Source of the DNA: JBOGVZ01 sp050692985
GTDB lineage: Bacteria; Actinomycetota; UBA4738; CALAEC01
DNA: 64,000 nt
Direction: 5' to 3'
NCBI GenBank assembly: GCA_050692985.1
Contig: JBOGVZ010000085.1
Coordinates: 156,954-220,953, forward strand
A model generated the notes under the pieces. It saw only the letters and a program-made list of their open reading frames with translations, had not been told where the DNA came from and did no database searches. This document shows positions 1-8,036 of the stretch, in pieces (positions within the stretch are counted from its first letter, which is position 1; each line of letters opens with the position of its first letter). The position numbers and the translations under genes were made by a program.

Positions 1-615
1 GGGGGCCAGGTCGCCTCGATCACCTACTGCGAGCTCCCGGCGGAGGAGCAGCACTACAACGTGGTCACGGTGCGGCTGACCAGGGGGCTCCGGCCCGGCG
101 CCCTCCACCGCAACTTCTACGCCACCTCGAGCTGCGGGATCTGCGGCAAGGCCTCGCTCGAGCACGTCGAGGTGCGGTGCGCCGAGCTTCCCCCGGGGCC
201 GGAGGTGGGCGGGTCCACGATCCTGGGGCTCCCCGGCGCCCTTCGCCGGAGGCAGCGGATCTTCGAGCAGACCGGCGGGCTGCACGCCACCGGCCTGTTC
301 GGCACCGGAGGCGAGCTGAAGACCCTGCGCGAGGACGTCGGCCGCCACAACGCCGTGGACAAGGTGGTGGGCCACGCGCTGCTGGCCGGCGACCTGCCGC
401 TGCACGACGCGATCCTCCAGGTGTCGGGCCGGCTGTCGTTCGAGATCGTCCAGAAGGCCGCGGTGGCCGGCATCCCGATCGTGTGCGCGGTGTCGGCGCC
501 GTCCAGCCTGGCGGTGGAGGCGGCCCGGCGATTCGGCATGACCCTGGTGGGGTTCGTGCGCGGCCCGGGGTTCAACGTGTACGCCCATCCCGAGCGGATC
601 GACCTGGATGCCTGA
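1..615 (+). CDS. fdhD: Formate dehydrogenase accessory sulfurtransferase FdhD (5'-truncated by window edge)
   Basis: FdhD passes sulfur from a cysteine desulfurase to the molybdenum cofactor of formate dehydrogenase in the cytoplasm. The reading frame is open from base 1, so the true start lies outside the window. The redox-active motif SSCGICGKAS, with the CxxC that carries the persulfide, is encoded near 124-153. It is followed by the conserved GGLHATGLF and EDVGRHNAVDKVVG segments and the C-terminal GRLSFEIVQKA and SAPSSLAVE blocks. About 204 residues are present against roughly 260-280 in the family, so only the N-terminus is missing. The stop TGA shares its last base with the ATG of the next gene. 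With moaA and a molybdate-type transporter downstream it forms a molybdenum-enzyme supply cluster. Confidence 0.95.
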   Translation, partial: GGQVASITYCELPAEEQHYNVVTVRLTRGLRPGALHRNFYATSSCGICGKASLEHVEVRCAELPPGPEVGGSTILGLPGALRRRQRIFEQTGGLHATGLFGTGGELKTLREDVGRHNAVDKVVGHALLAGDLPLHDAILQVSGRLSFEIVQKAAVAGIPIVCAVSAPSSLAVEAARRFGMTLVGFVRGPGFNVYAHPERIDLDA

Positions 616-1199
616 TGGCCCGGACGGGCGCGGTCGACGTCCATCCGGTGACGCCCGATCGGTGGGCGGACCTGGAGCGGCTGGCCGGCCCCAGGGGCGC
701 GTACGCGGGATGTTGGTGCATGTGGTTCCGCCTCTCCGGCCGGGAGTTCGAACAGCGCGCCGGGAAGGGCAACCGGCGGGCCCTGAAGGGCCTGGTGGAC
801 GAGGGCCGGACCCCGGGCCTGCTGGCCTACCTCGACGGCGAGCCGGTGGGATGGGTGTCGGTGGCCCCGCGGGAGGAGTTCGGCCGCATCGAGCGCTCGC
901 CCAAGCTGGCCCGGGTCGACGACGCCCCGGTGTGGTCGGTGGTGTGCTTCTACATGGCCAGGGGACGTCGGGGGCAGGGCATCGGGGCCGCGCTCCTGGA
1001 GGCGGCCGTGGACCACGCCGCGGGCCGGGGCGCCACGATCGTGGAGGGGTACCCCCTCGATCCCGAGGTGCGGAAGATCACGAACTCCGAGGCCTACCAC
1101 GGGCTGGTGCCGATGTTCGAGAAGGCCGGCTTCACGGAGGTGGCCCGCCGCGGCGGACGGCCGATCATGCGCCGGCGCGTCCGCAGGCGTTCACGATGA
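615..1199 (+). CDS. GNAT-family N-acetyltransferase
   Basis: A 194-residue acetyltransferase of the GNAT fold. The acetyl-CoA pyrophosphate-binding loop RGRRGQGIGAALLEAAV lies near residues 115-131, and the terminal strand FEKAGFTEVARRGGRP is typical. The N-terminal third has an unusual cysteine pair in YAGCWCMWF, seen in an actinobacterial subgroup whose substrate I do not know. The ATG overlaps the fdhD stop by one base (tgATG), which implies translational coupling. The stop lies ten bases before moaA, so all three are probably co-transcribed. Nothing visible links it to molybdenum chemistry; it may simply be carried in the operon. Confidence 0.85.
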   Translation: MARTGAVDVHPVTPDRWADLERLAGPRGAYAGCWCMWFRLSGREFEQRAGKGNRRALKGLVDEGRTPGLLAYLDGEPVGWVSVAPREEFGRIERSPKLARVDDAPVWSVVCFYMARGRRGQGIGAALLEAAVDHAAGRGATIVEGYPLDPEVRKITNSEAYHGLVPMFEKAGFTEVARRGGRPIMRRRVRRRSR

Positions 1200-1209
1200 C
1201 GAGGGAGCG

Positions 1210-2205
1210 ATGAGCGAGGCCGCCGTGCTGACCGACCGCTTCGGACGGGTGGCGACCGACCTGCGGGTCTCGGTGATCGACCGGTGCAACTTCCGGTGCA
1301 CGTACTGCATGCCCGCCGAGGGCCTGCCGTGGCTTCCGCGGGACGAAGTGCTGACGGTGGAGGAGATCGAGCGGCTGGTCCGGGTCATGGCGGGCCTGGG
1401 GGTCCGGGCCGTGAAGCTCACCGGCGGCGAGCCCACCGTCCGGCCGGACCTCCCCGACATCGTGGCGCGGCTGCGGGCTGTCGACCCCCGGCTGGAGCTG
1501 TCGCTGACCACGAACGGGTACCTCCTGGACCGGTTGGCCGGCCGCCTCAGGGAAGCGGGGCTCGACCGGGCCACGGTGTCCTGCGACTCCCTGATCCGGC
1601 ACCGCTTCGCCGACATGACCCGGCGCGACGCGCTCGACCGGGTGCTGGCGGGCCTGCGGGCCGCCCGGGAGGCCGGCCTGAGCCCGGTGAAGGTGAACTG
1701 CGTGGTGATCGCCGGGACGAACGACGACGAGTCCGTGGCCTTCGCCGAGCTTGCCCGGGACTCCGGCTGCGAGATCCGGTTCATCGAGTACATGCCCCTC
1801 GACGCGGACCGGGCCTGGGAGCGGTCGAAGGTGGTGCCCTCCCGCGACCTGCGGGCCCGGATCGAGGCCGTCTATCCGCTGGCACCGGCCAAGGGGCAGG
1901 TCCAGCCGGCCACGATGTTCCGCTTCGCCGACGGCGCGCCCGGTGGGGTGGGGTTCATCTCCTCGGTGACCGAGCCCTTCTGTGACACCTGCGACCGCAT
2001 CCGCCTGACGGCCGACGGCCAGCTGCGGGCGTGCCTGTTCTCGTTGGAAGAGACGGATCTCCGCGGGCCGCTGCGGGATGGCGCCACCGACGAGGAGGTG
2101 GGGAGGCTGATCCGGGGCGGGGTGTCTCGCAAGTGGGCGGGGCACCGCATCAACCACCCGGACTTCGTCCGGCCGGGCCGCAGCATGTCGATGATCGGGG
2201 GCTGA
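1210..2205 (+). CDS. moaA: GTP 3',8-cyclase MoaA
   Basis: Radical-SAM enzyme that starts molybdenum-cofactor synthesis by converting GTP to 3',8-cyclo-GTP. At 331 residues it is full length. The N-terminal 4Fe-4S motif CNFRCTYC (CxxxCxxC) sits near residues 26-33, the SAM-binding KLTGGEPTVRPD follows, and the second cluster is formed by CDTCDRIRLTADGQLRACL (CxxC-x13-C) near residues 258-276. The protein ends in the double glycine MSMIGG needed for catalysis. The usual VSLDSL strand reads VSCDSL here. A purine-rich ribosome site (GAGGGAGCG) precedes the ATG. Its TGA stop is in the same reading frame as the next gene, which lacks an obvious start. Confidence 0.97.
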   Translation: MSEAAVLTDRFGRVATDLRVSVIDRCNFRCTYCMPAEGLPWLPRDEVLTVEEIERLVRVMAGLGVRAVKLTGGEPTVRPDLPDIVARLRAVDPRLELSLTTNGYLLDRLAGRLREAGLDRATVSCDSLIRHRFADMTRRDALDRVLAGLRAAREAGLSPVKVNCVVIAGTNDDESVAFAELARDSGCEIRFIEYMPLDADRAWERSKVVPSRDLRARIEAVYPLAPAKGQVQPATMFRFADGAPGGVGFISSVTEPFCDTCDRIRLTADGQLRACLFSLEETDLRGPLRDGATDEEVGRLIRGGVSRKWAGHRINHPDFVRPGRSMSMIGG

Positions 2206-2262
2206 ACGGCCTCCGCGACGGCGGCTCGGTTCAGGGTCGGCCTGGGGGAGGCCACCGGGGCG

Positions 2263-3429
2263 GTGGCCGACCTGGGGGTGCTGGTCCCCCTGGCCGCCGC
2301 CCTGATCCTGGTGAACGGCCTGGGTGCCGGTGCCGTGCTGCTGGGCGCCGGCCTCCTGGTCCTGGCCTCGGGAGTGGCGTTTCGGGTCCCGTTCCCGGTC
2401 CAGCCGCTCAAGGCGCTGACCGCCGTGGCCGTGGCCGAACGGCTGGCCCCGGAGGTGATCCACGCGGCGGGGCTGGAGATCGGGGCCTTCCTGCTGCTGC
2501 TGTCGATCCGGGGAGTGGCCGATGCCATCGCCCGCGTGTTCACCCTCCCCGTGGTCCGGGCCCTGCAGTTCGGCGTCGGCGTCCTCCTGGTGATCGCCGC
2601 CGTCCGCCTGGTCGCAGACCCGCCGGTGGTGTTCGCCGGGACGCCGCCCTCACCCTGGCCGGTCGTGCTGGCGGTGGCCGCGTTCGTGGCGGTGTCCTGG
2701 GAGGCCCGGCGCCGGCGCTACGGCCTGGCCCTGGCGGTCCTGGCCGCGGGCGTGGCGGCCGCCTGGGTGGTGGCAGGCCCAACGCTGCACGGCCCTTCTC
2801 TGGAGGTCCCGGCCCTGACGTTCCCGCCGGCAGCGGCGTTCGGCTCGGCGTTCGTCCTCTTGGTGATCCCCCAGCTGCCGCTGACGTTCGGCAACGCGGT
2901 GGTGGCGGTCGACGACCTGGCCCACCGGTATTTCGGCCCGGTGGGCCGTCGGGTCTCCCCGTCACGCGTGTGCGTGTCCTGTGGCCTGGGGAACGTGGTG
3001 GCCGGGGTGATCGGGGGGATGCCCATGTGCCACGGAGCGGGCGGGCTCACCGCACACGTCAGGCTGGGGGCCAGGACCGCGGGCATGAACCTCGTGCTGG
3101 GCTCGGCCTTCGTCGTCCTGGGGCTGTTCTTCGCTCCCCAGGTCCCTGTGATCCTGGGCCTGCTGCCGGTGTGGGCCCTGGCCGCGTTCCTGGCCTACGC
3201 CGGGCTCCGCCACGCGCTGCTGGTGGCCGACCTCCGAGGGGGAGCCCTGGCCCTGGCGGTGGCTGCCGGCATCGCCGGTGCGGCGATCGGCAACCTGGCG
3301 GTCACGGCGGGGGCGGCCCTCCTCGTCGAGCACGGCGGCCGGTGGCTGGGGCGGCGGCGAGCCTACCGCTCCGGGAACGGCCCCCGGGGACCGGCCTCGT
3401 ACTCGGAGAGCTCGAACAGCCCCTCGTAG
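2263..3429 (+). CDS. MOT1-type molybdate/sulfate transporter
   Basis: Integral membrane protein of about 388 residues with roughly ten hydrophobic segments, resembling the MOT1 (SulP-related) molybdate permeases. Diagnostic are ADLGVLVPLAAALILVNG near the N-terminus, PFPVQPLKALTAVAVAE, and the paired motif RVCVSCGLGNVVAG with GGMPMCHGAGGLTAHV in the second half. The GTG start at 2263 has a purine-rich stretch about 12 bases upstream. The frame is nevertheless open back to the moaA stop, and the family's first conserved block (ExxGAxxDLG) appears to begin upstream, at 2248. The real start is therefore uncertain and may be non-canonical. The last 67 bases overlap the 3' end of the converging gene on the minus strand. 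Substrate is inferred from family and from its moaA/fdhD context. Confidence 0.85.
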   Translation: MADLGVLVPLAAALILVNGLGAGAVLLGAGLLVLASGVAFRVPFPVQPLKALTAVAVAERLAPEVIHAAGLEIGAFLLLLSIRGVADAIARVFTLPVVRALQFGVGVLLVIAAVRLVADPPVVFAGTPPSPWPVVLAVAAFVAVSWEARRRRYGLALAVLAAGVAAAWVVAGPTLHGPSLEVPALTFPPAAAFGSAFVLLVIPQLPLTFGNAVVAVDDLAHRYFGPVGRRVSPSRVCVSCGLGNVVAGVIGGMPMCHGAGGLTAHVRLGARTAGMNLVLGSAFVVLGLFFAPQVPVILGLLPVWALAAFLAYAGLRHALLVADLRGGALALAVAAGIAGAAIGNLAVTAGAALLVEHGGRWLGRRRAYRSGNGPRGPASYSESSNSPS

Positions 3430-3968
3430 GCCACCACCACGTCACCGGCCGCCCAGAACGTGGCGGTCCATCCGGAGGACACCGCCGTGTATCCCCACCG
3501 CCGTGCGGTGAACCGGCCGACCGGCGTCTCCACGTCCTCCTCTGGGCCCTGCTCGTAGCGCTGCCGGTCGAGCACCGGCCGGCAGGTGAACGGCTCCAGG
3601 TACACCACGTCGAACTCAGCGCTCCCGGCCAGCCGGTTGGCGGTCACCGCGTTGAACGCCGGAGAGAGATAGTCGAGCTCGGTGTGGGGACCGAAGGCCA
3701 GGTCGACCGGGTCCTCATCGCGCCGGCCGACCAGGCGGTCTCCCTCGGTCACGAGGTGGAGCTGGTGGGAACCGGTGTCGATCCGGAGTCGCACCGGTCG
3801 CCAGTCGCCGTCCACCACCAGGTCGACCACCTCCCGGTGCGGCTCGGGGACCACCGTCTCGATCGTGGAGAAGTACCGCCACCCGGCCGGGCCCGGGGCG
3901 CACCGGAACTCCTCGGCGCCCACGGGGTGCCCGGCTCCGTCCATGACCGTGTACCGCCCGACCGGCAC
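3363..3968 (-). CDS. Conserved hypothetical soluble protein
   Basis: A 201-residue protein with GTG start and no signal peptide or membrane segment. It alternates beta-strand-like stretches such as REVVDLVVDGDWRPVRLRI, SHQLHLVTEGDRLVG and EFDVVYLEPFTCRP, which suggests an all-beta lipocalin-like or lipid-binding fold. I do not recognise the family with confidence. It starts four bases after the stop of the MFS transporter upstream on the same strand, so the two are probably one transcript. Its 3' end overlaps the end of the MOT1-like gene by 67 bases. No catalytic motif is evident. Confidence 0.7.
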   Translation of the reverse strand: MPVGRYTVMDGAGHPVGAEEFRCAPGPAGWRYFSTIETVVPEPHREVVDLVVDGDWRPVRLRIDTGSHQLHLVTEGDRLVGRRDEDPVDLAFGPHTELDYLSPAFNAVTANRLAGSAEFDVVYLEPFTCRPVLDRQRYEQGPEEDVETPVGRFTARRWGYTAVSSGWTATFWAAGDVVVAYEGLFELSEYEAGPRGPFPER

Positions 3969-3972
3969 GGCC

Positions 3973-5199
3973 CTACCCTCGAGCCGCCACGGGCCGGCGG
4001 GCCAGGAACAGCACCGAGAACCCGGCCAGGGCGATCCCCGACGCCGCCAGGAACGTGCTCCCGTACCCGGCGGCCTCGGCCACGAACCCCAGCAGGGCGG
4101 GGCCGGCCCCGAACCCGATGTCCACGAAGGCCGTGAACGTCCCCAACACCGCCCCTCGCTCCAGGGGGGACGTTCCCCGCACCGCCAGCACCATCAGCGC
4201 CGGAAACGCCAGCGAGGACCCCACGGCGAACACGGCGGTGCCCAGCACCAGGCCCACCGGATGCTGCCACCCGCCCGCGATGGCCAGGCCGGTGGCGGAG
4301 AACAGCAACGACATCCGCGAGGTCCGCGCCGGCCCCAGGCGGTCGGGGATGCGGGCCCCCAGCGATCGGATCACCACCACGATCGCCGAGTACATGAGGA
4401 ACACGAAGCGCGAGCCCCCCAGGCCGATCTGGAGCGCGTACAGGGGTAGGAAGGCGAAGAACCCAGACATCCCCATCACGCTCGCCAGCAGGACCACGCC
4501 CGGGAGGAGCGCGGCCGGGTGGACCAGCCGGGTCGACACCGGCTCCTCGCCCCGCTCCGGCCGGGTCTCCGGGACCCGCACCGCCAGCACGGCGGCCACC
4601 AGCGCGCACCCTCCCGCCACCGCCCACGTGACCCCGAACCCGGGGCCCTGGATCAGGGCCTCGCCGATCAGCGGGCCGATGCCGATCCCGACGTACAGGG
4701 CCAGGGAGAAGAAGCTCACCGCCTCGCCACGGCGCTCGTCGGGCGCCAGGTCGTTGATCGCGCTGGCCGCCCCGGTGAAGAAGAACGCCTCTCCGACGCC
4801 GGTCACCAGGCGCAGGACCACGAGGACGGCCACCGAGGCGGCCGCCGCATACGCCACCACCGACACCCCCACCAGCGTCGCCCCGAACACCATCAGCAGC
4901 CGGCGGCCCCGGCGGTCGCCCAGGCGGCCGGCCCACGGGCGGAGGGCGAGCGCGGTCACGCTGAACGCTCCCACGGAGATGCCCACCGCCACGTCGCTGC
5001 CCCGGAGCGGCCCCTCCACGTACAGCGGCACCGCGGGGATCATCACCCCGTCGGCGATGAAGTACGCCAGGCTGGCCACGGCCACGAGCACGAACGTCGC
5101 GGTGACCAGACGTGGCCGCTCGCGCGTCGGACGGCGGAACCGCGTGCGCACGGAGCGCGAGTCTATCCGAGCGAGCGATCTCCCAGGCACCACGAACAC
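3973..5199 (-). CDS. MFS transporter
   Basis: A 408-residue major facilitator superfamily permease with about twelve membrane segments. The cytoplasmic loop 2-3 signature is RPWAGRLGDRRGRRLLM. Segment 5 carries the gating motif region LRLVTGVGEAFFFTGAASA, and the second half repeats the fold. A basic cytoplasmic N-terminus (residues 1-30) precedes the first helix. The substrate cannot be read from sequence; the family is mostly proton-driven drug, sugar or metabolite exporters. It forms a probable two-gene unit with the hypothetical protein that begins four bases downstream. Its GTG or ATG start was taken as the most upstream one giving an uninterrupted basic leader. Confidence 0.9.
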   Translation of the reverse strand: MFVVPGRSLARIDSRSVRTRFRRPTRERPRLVTATFVLVAVASLAYFIADGVMIPAVPLYVEGPLRGSDVAVGISVGAFSVTALALRPWAGRLGDRRGRRLLMVFGATLVGVSVVAYAAAASVAVLVVLRLVTGVGEAFFFTGAASAINDLAPDERRGEAVSFFSLALYVGIGIGPLIGEALIQGPGFGVTWAVAGGCALVAAVLAVRVPETRPERGEEPVSTRLVHPAALLPGVVLLASVMGMSGFFAFLPLYALQIGLGGSRFVFLMYSAIVVVIRSLGARIPDRLGPARTSRMSLLFSATGLAIAGGWQHPVGLVLGTAVFAVGSSLAFPALMVLAVRGTSPLERGAVLGTFTAFVDIGFGAGPALLGFVAEAAGYGSTFLAASGIALAGFSVLFLARRPVAARG

Positions 5200-5248
5200 C
5201 CCCGGCCATCCGGTGGGAGGTGTGTCTGTCCCGGTCGTCGGGCGCGGA

Positions 5249-6256
5249 TCAGGAGGCGGGGAAGGGCCACTGCCACCACCACGGTGCAGAGGACAGCTCG
5301 ATCGAGTCCACCCACTTCACCCACCAGAACCCCCGGCGGCCGGGGGCCACGATCCGGGCGGGGAACCCATGGCCCGCGTCGAGCGGCCGCCCGCCGGCGC
5401 GGGTCGCCACCAGGATGCGGCCGAGATCGCGGACGGGGAACCGCCGCGGATACCCCGTCACGGAGCGGACCAGCACGCTGCGGGCCTCGCCCGGGTCCGG
5501 CACCAGCCGGGACAGCCACGCGCCCTCCCAGTCCTGCACGGCGAACCACCCTCCGGTGCAGTCGAGCGTGGCCCGGACGCGGTCATCGAACGCGGACAGC
5601 TCCTCGTAGGTCCACGCCCGCTCACCGCCGCCGCCCCGAACCGCCAGCCGCCACTCGGCGACGTCGACGTCGGGCACGGGATCGTTCAGCCACTGGGTCA
5701 CCGGCATGGCTTCCGGCCGGAACGACCCCTCCTCATGGGAGCCGGTGAAGCGCCGCCGTGAGCCCGGCAGCCCCCCGAGCCGGACGACCCCTTCGACCGC
5801 GGCGTAGGCGAGACCGGCGCCCCCGAGCAGCGCCCCCGTCCGCAGGAACGCCCGCCTCGACAGGTCGGTCCGTGCCAGCCGGACCCGGCGGGCCCGGACG
5901 TGCCACACGGCCAGGGGGATCGACACCAGGGCCGCTCCCACGTGGATCTGCATCGACGTCACCGGACCAAGGTGGACCGCCACGCCGGTGGCGTGCAGCA
6001 CCCCGAACACCACCGCCACCGCGATCAGCGCCGTGAACGCGACCGACGCCCCCCATCCGGGGCGTCGCCGGCGCAGGCCCCGGCGAGCGATCACGGACTT
6101 CCACGGGGCCAGGAGGACGATGGCGATCCCGCCTGCGCCGTGGGCCACCACGACCCAGCGCCCCCAGCCGGTGCCGATGGCGTAGGCCAGGAAGCCCGTC
6201 GCCAGGGCCACGGCCAGGAGGCCGAACAGGGCCAGGTTCGTCCGTCGCCCGGCCAT
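5249..6256 (-). CDS. Membrane-anchored molybdopterin oxidoreductase (sulfite-oxidase fold)
   Basis: A 335-residue protein in two parts. Residues 1-150 contain about four hydrophobic helices, with histidines in VVVAHGAGGIAIVLLA, VLHATGVAVHLG and MQIHVGAALVSI, suggesting a cytochrome b561-like haem-binding membrane domain. A twin-arginine-like stretch (DLSRRAFLRTGALLGG) follows at about 152-167. The C-terminal domain has the oxidoreductase molybdopterin-binding signature, with the expected molybdenum-ligand cysteine in TLDCTGGWFAVQDW and the closing FWWVKWVDSIEL. This architecture suggests electron transfer between the Mo site and the membrane. The start was set at the ATG at 6256 rather than further upstream because of the clean hydrophobic N-terminus and a -10 element 7 bases before it. 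It is divergent from a second Mo-enzyme operon. Confidence 0.88.
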   Translation of the reverse strand: MAGRRTNLALFGLLAVALATGFLAYAIGTGWGRWVVVAHGAGGIAIVLLAPWKSVIARRGLRRRRPGWGASVAFTALIAVAVVFGVLHATGVAVHLGPVTSMQIHVGAALVSIPLAVWHVRARRVRLARTDLSRRAFLRTGALLGGAGLAYAAVEGVVRLGGLPGSRRRFTGSHEEGSFRPEAMPVTQWLNDPVPDVDVAEWRLAVRGGGGERAWTYEELSAFDDRVRATLDCTGGWFAVQDWEGAWLSRLVPDPGEARSVLVRSVTGYPRRFPVRDLGRILVATRAGGRPLDAGHGFPARIVAPGRRGFWWVKWVDSIELSSAPWWWQWPFPAS

Positions 6257-6263
6257 GTTCCTC

Positions 6264-6295
6264 AGGGTACCGTCGTCCCGACGCTGCCGTATGCT
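6264..6295. promoter_or_regulatory. Divergent promoter pair between two Mo-oxidoreductase units
   Basis: On the minus strand, TACCCT at 6269-6264 lies 7 bases before the ATG at 6256. On the plus strand, TATGCT at 6290-6295 lies exactly 6 bases before the GTG at 6302. Both spacings would place the transcription start at or within a base or two of the start codon, so both transcripts would be leaderless. The short shared region makes co-regulation of the two molybdoenzyme operons likely. Confidence 0.5.
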
Positions 6296-6301
6296 GGCCC
6301 G

Positions 6302-6541
6302 GTGGCGGAGCCACCGCGCGATCCGAATGACGTGTGGGACCTGATCCGGCGGGCCGACGACCTCCTGAAGTACGCGCCGAACCGGGACCCGCGGACGGCC
6401 CGGCTCCAGGCCCGCGAGCAGCTCAAGGTTGCCGCCGAGGCCGCCGCCAAGCTCCCGGACCGGAGCGCGGGCGAGGCCCTGGCCGCCCAGGTCCGGACCA
6501 GGCTCGAGGACCTGGACCGGCTGGATCGGGAGGAGGGGTGA
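6302..6541 (+). CDS. Small helical protein upstream of Mo oxidoreductase
   Basis: A 79-residue charged, predicted all-helical soluble protein with heptad-like alanine, leucine and arginine spacing (for example REQLKVAAEAAAKLP). I do not recognise the family. The GTG start is fixed by a TATGCT -10 element 6 bases upstream, giving a leaderless message. Its TGA stop overlaps the ATG of the following molybdopterin oxidoreductase by one base, so translation is coupled. It could be a chaperone-like partner or folding helper for that enzyme, but this rests only on position. Confidence 0.7.
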   Translation: MAEPPRDPNDVWDLIRRADDLLKYAPNRDPRTARLQAREQLKVAAEAAAKLPDRSAGEALAAQVRTRLEDLDRLDREEG

Positions 6542-7140
6542 TGCTGCGGAACCGACCGAAGGGCGACCAGGCATCGCGCATCCCTCCCGGCCAGCACCTG
6601 ACCCGGGGGTGGCCGGTCCTCCACTCGGAGGGCATCCCCCGCTTCGACCCCCAGACGTGGCGGTTCCGGGCCTCCGGCCTGGTCGAGGGGGAGACCGAGT
6701 GGACCTGGGAGGAGCTCCGGGCGCTGCCCTCGGTGACGGTGACGTCCGACTTCCACTGCGTGACCGGCTGGTCGAAGCTCGACAACGAATGGGAGGGGGT
6801 CCGGTTCCGGGAGATCGCCGACCGGGTCAAGCCGCTCCCAGAGGCGGCCCACGTCGTCGTGTCGGCGCCTTCCGGCTACACGGCCAACGTGCCGCTCGAG
6901 GTCCTGCTCGACGAGGACGTGCTGTTCGCCTGGTCCCACGGCGGCGAGCCGCTCGAGGCGAAGCACGGCGGTCCCATGCGGCTGGTGGTGCCCAAGCGGT
7001 ACGGGTGGAAGAGCGTGAAGTGGGCCACCGGCGTGCGCTTCGTGGACCGCGACATCCGGGGATTCTGGGAGGAACGCGGCTACCACAACAACGCCGAGCC
7101 CTGGGCCGAGGAACGGTACTCCTGGCAGGAGGGCCGCTGA
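6541..7140 (+). CDS. Soluble molybdopterin-dependent oxidoreductase (sulfite-oxidase fold)
   Basis: A 199-residue single-domain protein of the sulfite oxidase/YedY molybdopterin-binding family. The ligand cysteine lies in SDFHCVTGWSKLDNEWEG near residues 73-77. The typical ends VSAPSGYTANVPLEVLL, HGGPMRLVVPKRYGWKSVK and FWEERGYHNN are present. There is no signal peptide, twin-arginine motif or membrane segment, so it probably acts in the cytoplasm, unlike the membrane-anchored paralogue divergently encoded at 5249-6256. The substrate is unknown. Start and stop overlap both neighbours by one base, so three genes form one coupled operon with a beta-propeller protein downstream. Confidence 0.92.
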   Translation: MLRNRPKGDQASRIPPGQHLTRGWPVLHSEGIPRFDPQTWRFRASGLVEGETEWTWEELRALPSVTVTSDFHCVTGWSKLDNEWEGVRFREIADRVKPLPEAAHVVVSAPSGYTANVPLEVLLDEDVLFAWSHGGEPLEAKHGGPMRLVVPKRYGWKSVKWATGVRFVDRDIRGFWEERGYHNNAEPWAEERYSWQEGR

Positions 7141-8033
7141 TCGAGATCCTGGCGGCCACGGACGACGGGCTCCGCGGGGTCGGCCGGGAGGAGCCCCTCT
7201 TGGAGGGGCCGGTCACCGCGCTGGCCGCCGGTCCAGACGGCCTGTGGGCCATCGTCTCCGACGACGCGGTGTGGCGGTCGGCCGGTGAGCAGTGGCGCCC
7301 GGTCGCCGAGGTGCGGAACCACCGGGCCCGGTGCGTGCTCCCCGTGGAAGAGGGCGCGCTGGTGGGGACCTCAGAGGCGCACCTGTTCCTGGTGCGCGAC
7401 GGCACCATCGGGCCGGTCGCGGCCTTCGACGAGGCCCCCGGCCGCGACGACTGGTACACACCGTGGGGCGGCCCGCCCGACACCCGCTCGCTGGCACGGG
7501 GAGGGGACGGAGCGCTGTACGCGAACGTCCACGTGGGAGGGATCCTCCGGTCCTCGGACGGCGGGGACGGGTGGGAGGCCACGATCGACATCGATGCCGA
7601 CGTCCACCAGGTCGTCACCCACCCGGATCACCCCCGGGTGGTCCTGGCCGCCTGCGCCCGAGGGCTGGCCGGCAGCGAGGACGGTGGAGCCACATGGGTC
7701 GTCGAGACCCAGGGCCTCCACGCCACCTACTGCCGGGCGGTGGCGGTGGCCGGGGAGAGCGTGCTGGTCACCGCCTCGACGGGTCCGTTCACGGATCGGG
7801 CGGCCGTGTACCGCGTCCCGTTCGCGGGACTGCCGGGGTTCGAGCGATGCACGAACGGCCTGCCCGAGTGGTTCGGCTCGAACATCGACTCCCACTGCCT
7901 AGCCGCCGCCGGGGGGCTGGCCGCGCTCGGCACCGAGGATGGCTCGGTGTTCCGGTCGGACGACGAGGGCCGCACCTGGGAGATGGCCGCGGAGGGCCTG
8001 CCGCCCGTGCGGGCCGTGGCCGTCGTCCCCTGA
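7140..8033 (+). CDS. Asp-box beta-propeller protein (BNR/WD40/YVTN-like)
   Basis: About 297 residues built of repeated beta blades. Three Asp-box loops of the form SxDxGxTW are visible: SSDGGDGWE, SEDGGATWV and SDDEGRTWE. These occur in sialidase-like and YCF48-like propellers, which mostly bind partners or cofactors; no sialidase catalytic set is evident. There is no signal peptide. Homology begins immediately after the preceding stop (IEILAATDDGLRGV), where the only codon available is ATC at 7140, in a tgATC overlap with a GGAGG about 7 bases upstream. The first ordinary start is TTG at 7200, which would delete the first strand. It is coupled to the Mo enzyme and may be its partner. Confidence 0.8.
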   Translation: MEILAATDDGLRGVGREEPLLEGPVTALAAGPDGLWAIVSDDAVWRSAGEQWRPVAEVRNHRARCVLPVEEGALVGTSEAHLFLVRDGTIGPVAAFDEAPGRDDWYTPWGGPPDTRSLARGGDGALYANVHVGGILRSSDGGDGWEATIDIDADVHQVVTHPDHPRVVLAACARGLAGSEDGGATWVVETQGLHATYCRAVAVAGESVLVTASTGPFTDRAAVYRVPFAGLPGFERCTNGLPEWFGSNIDSHCLAAAGGLAALGTEDGSVFRSDDEGRTWEMAAEGLPPVRAVAVVP

Positions 8034-8036
8034 CGG

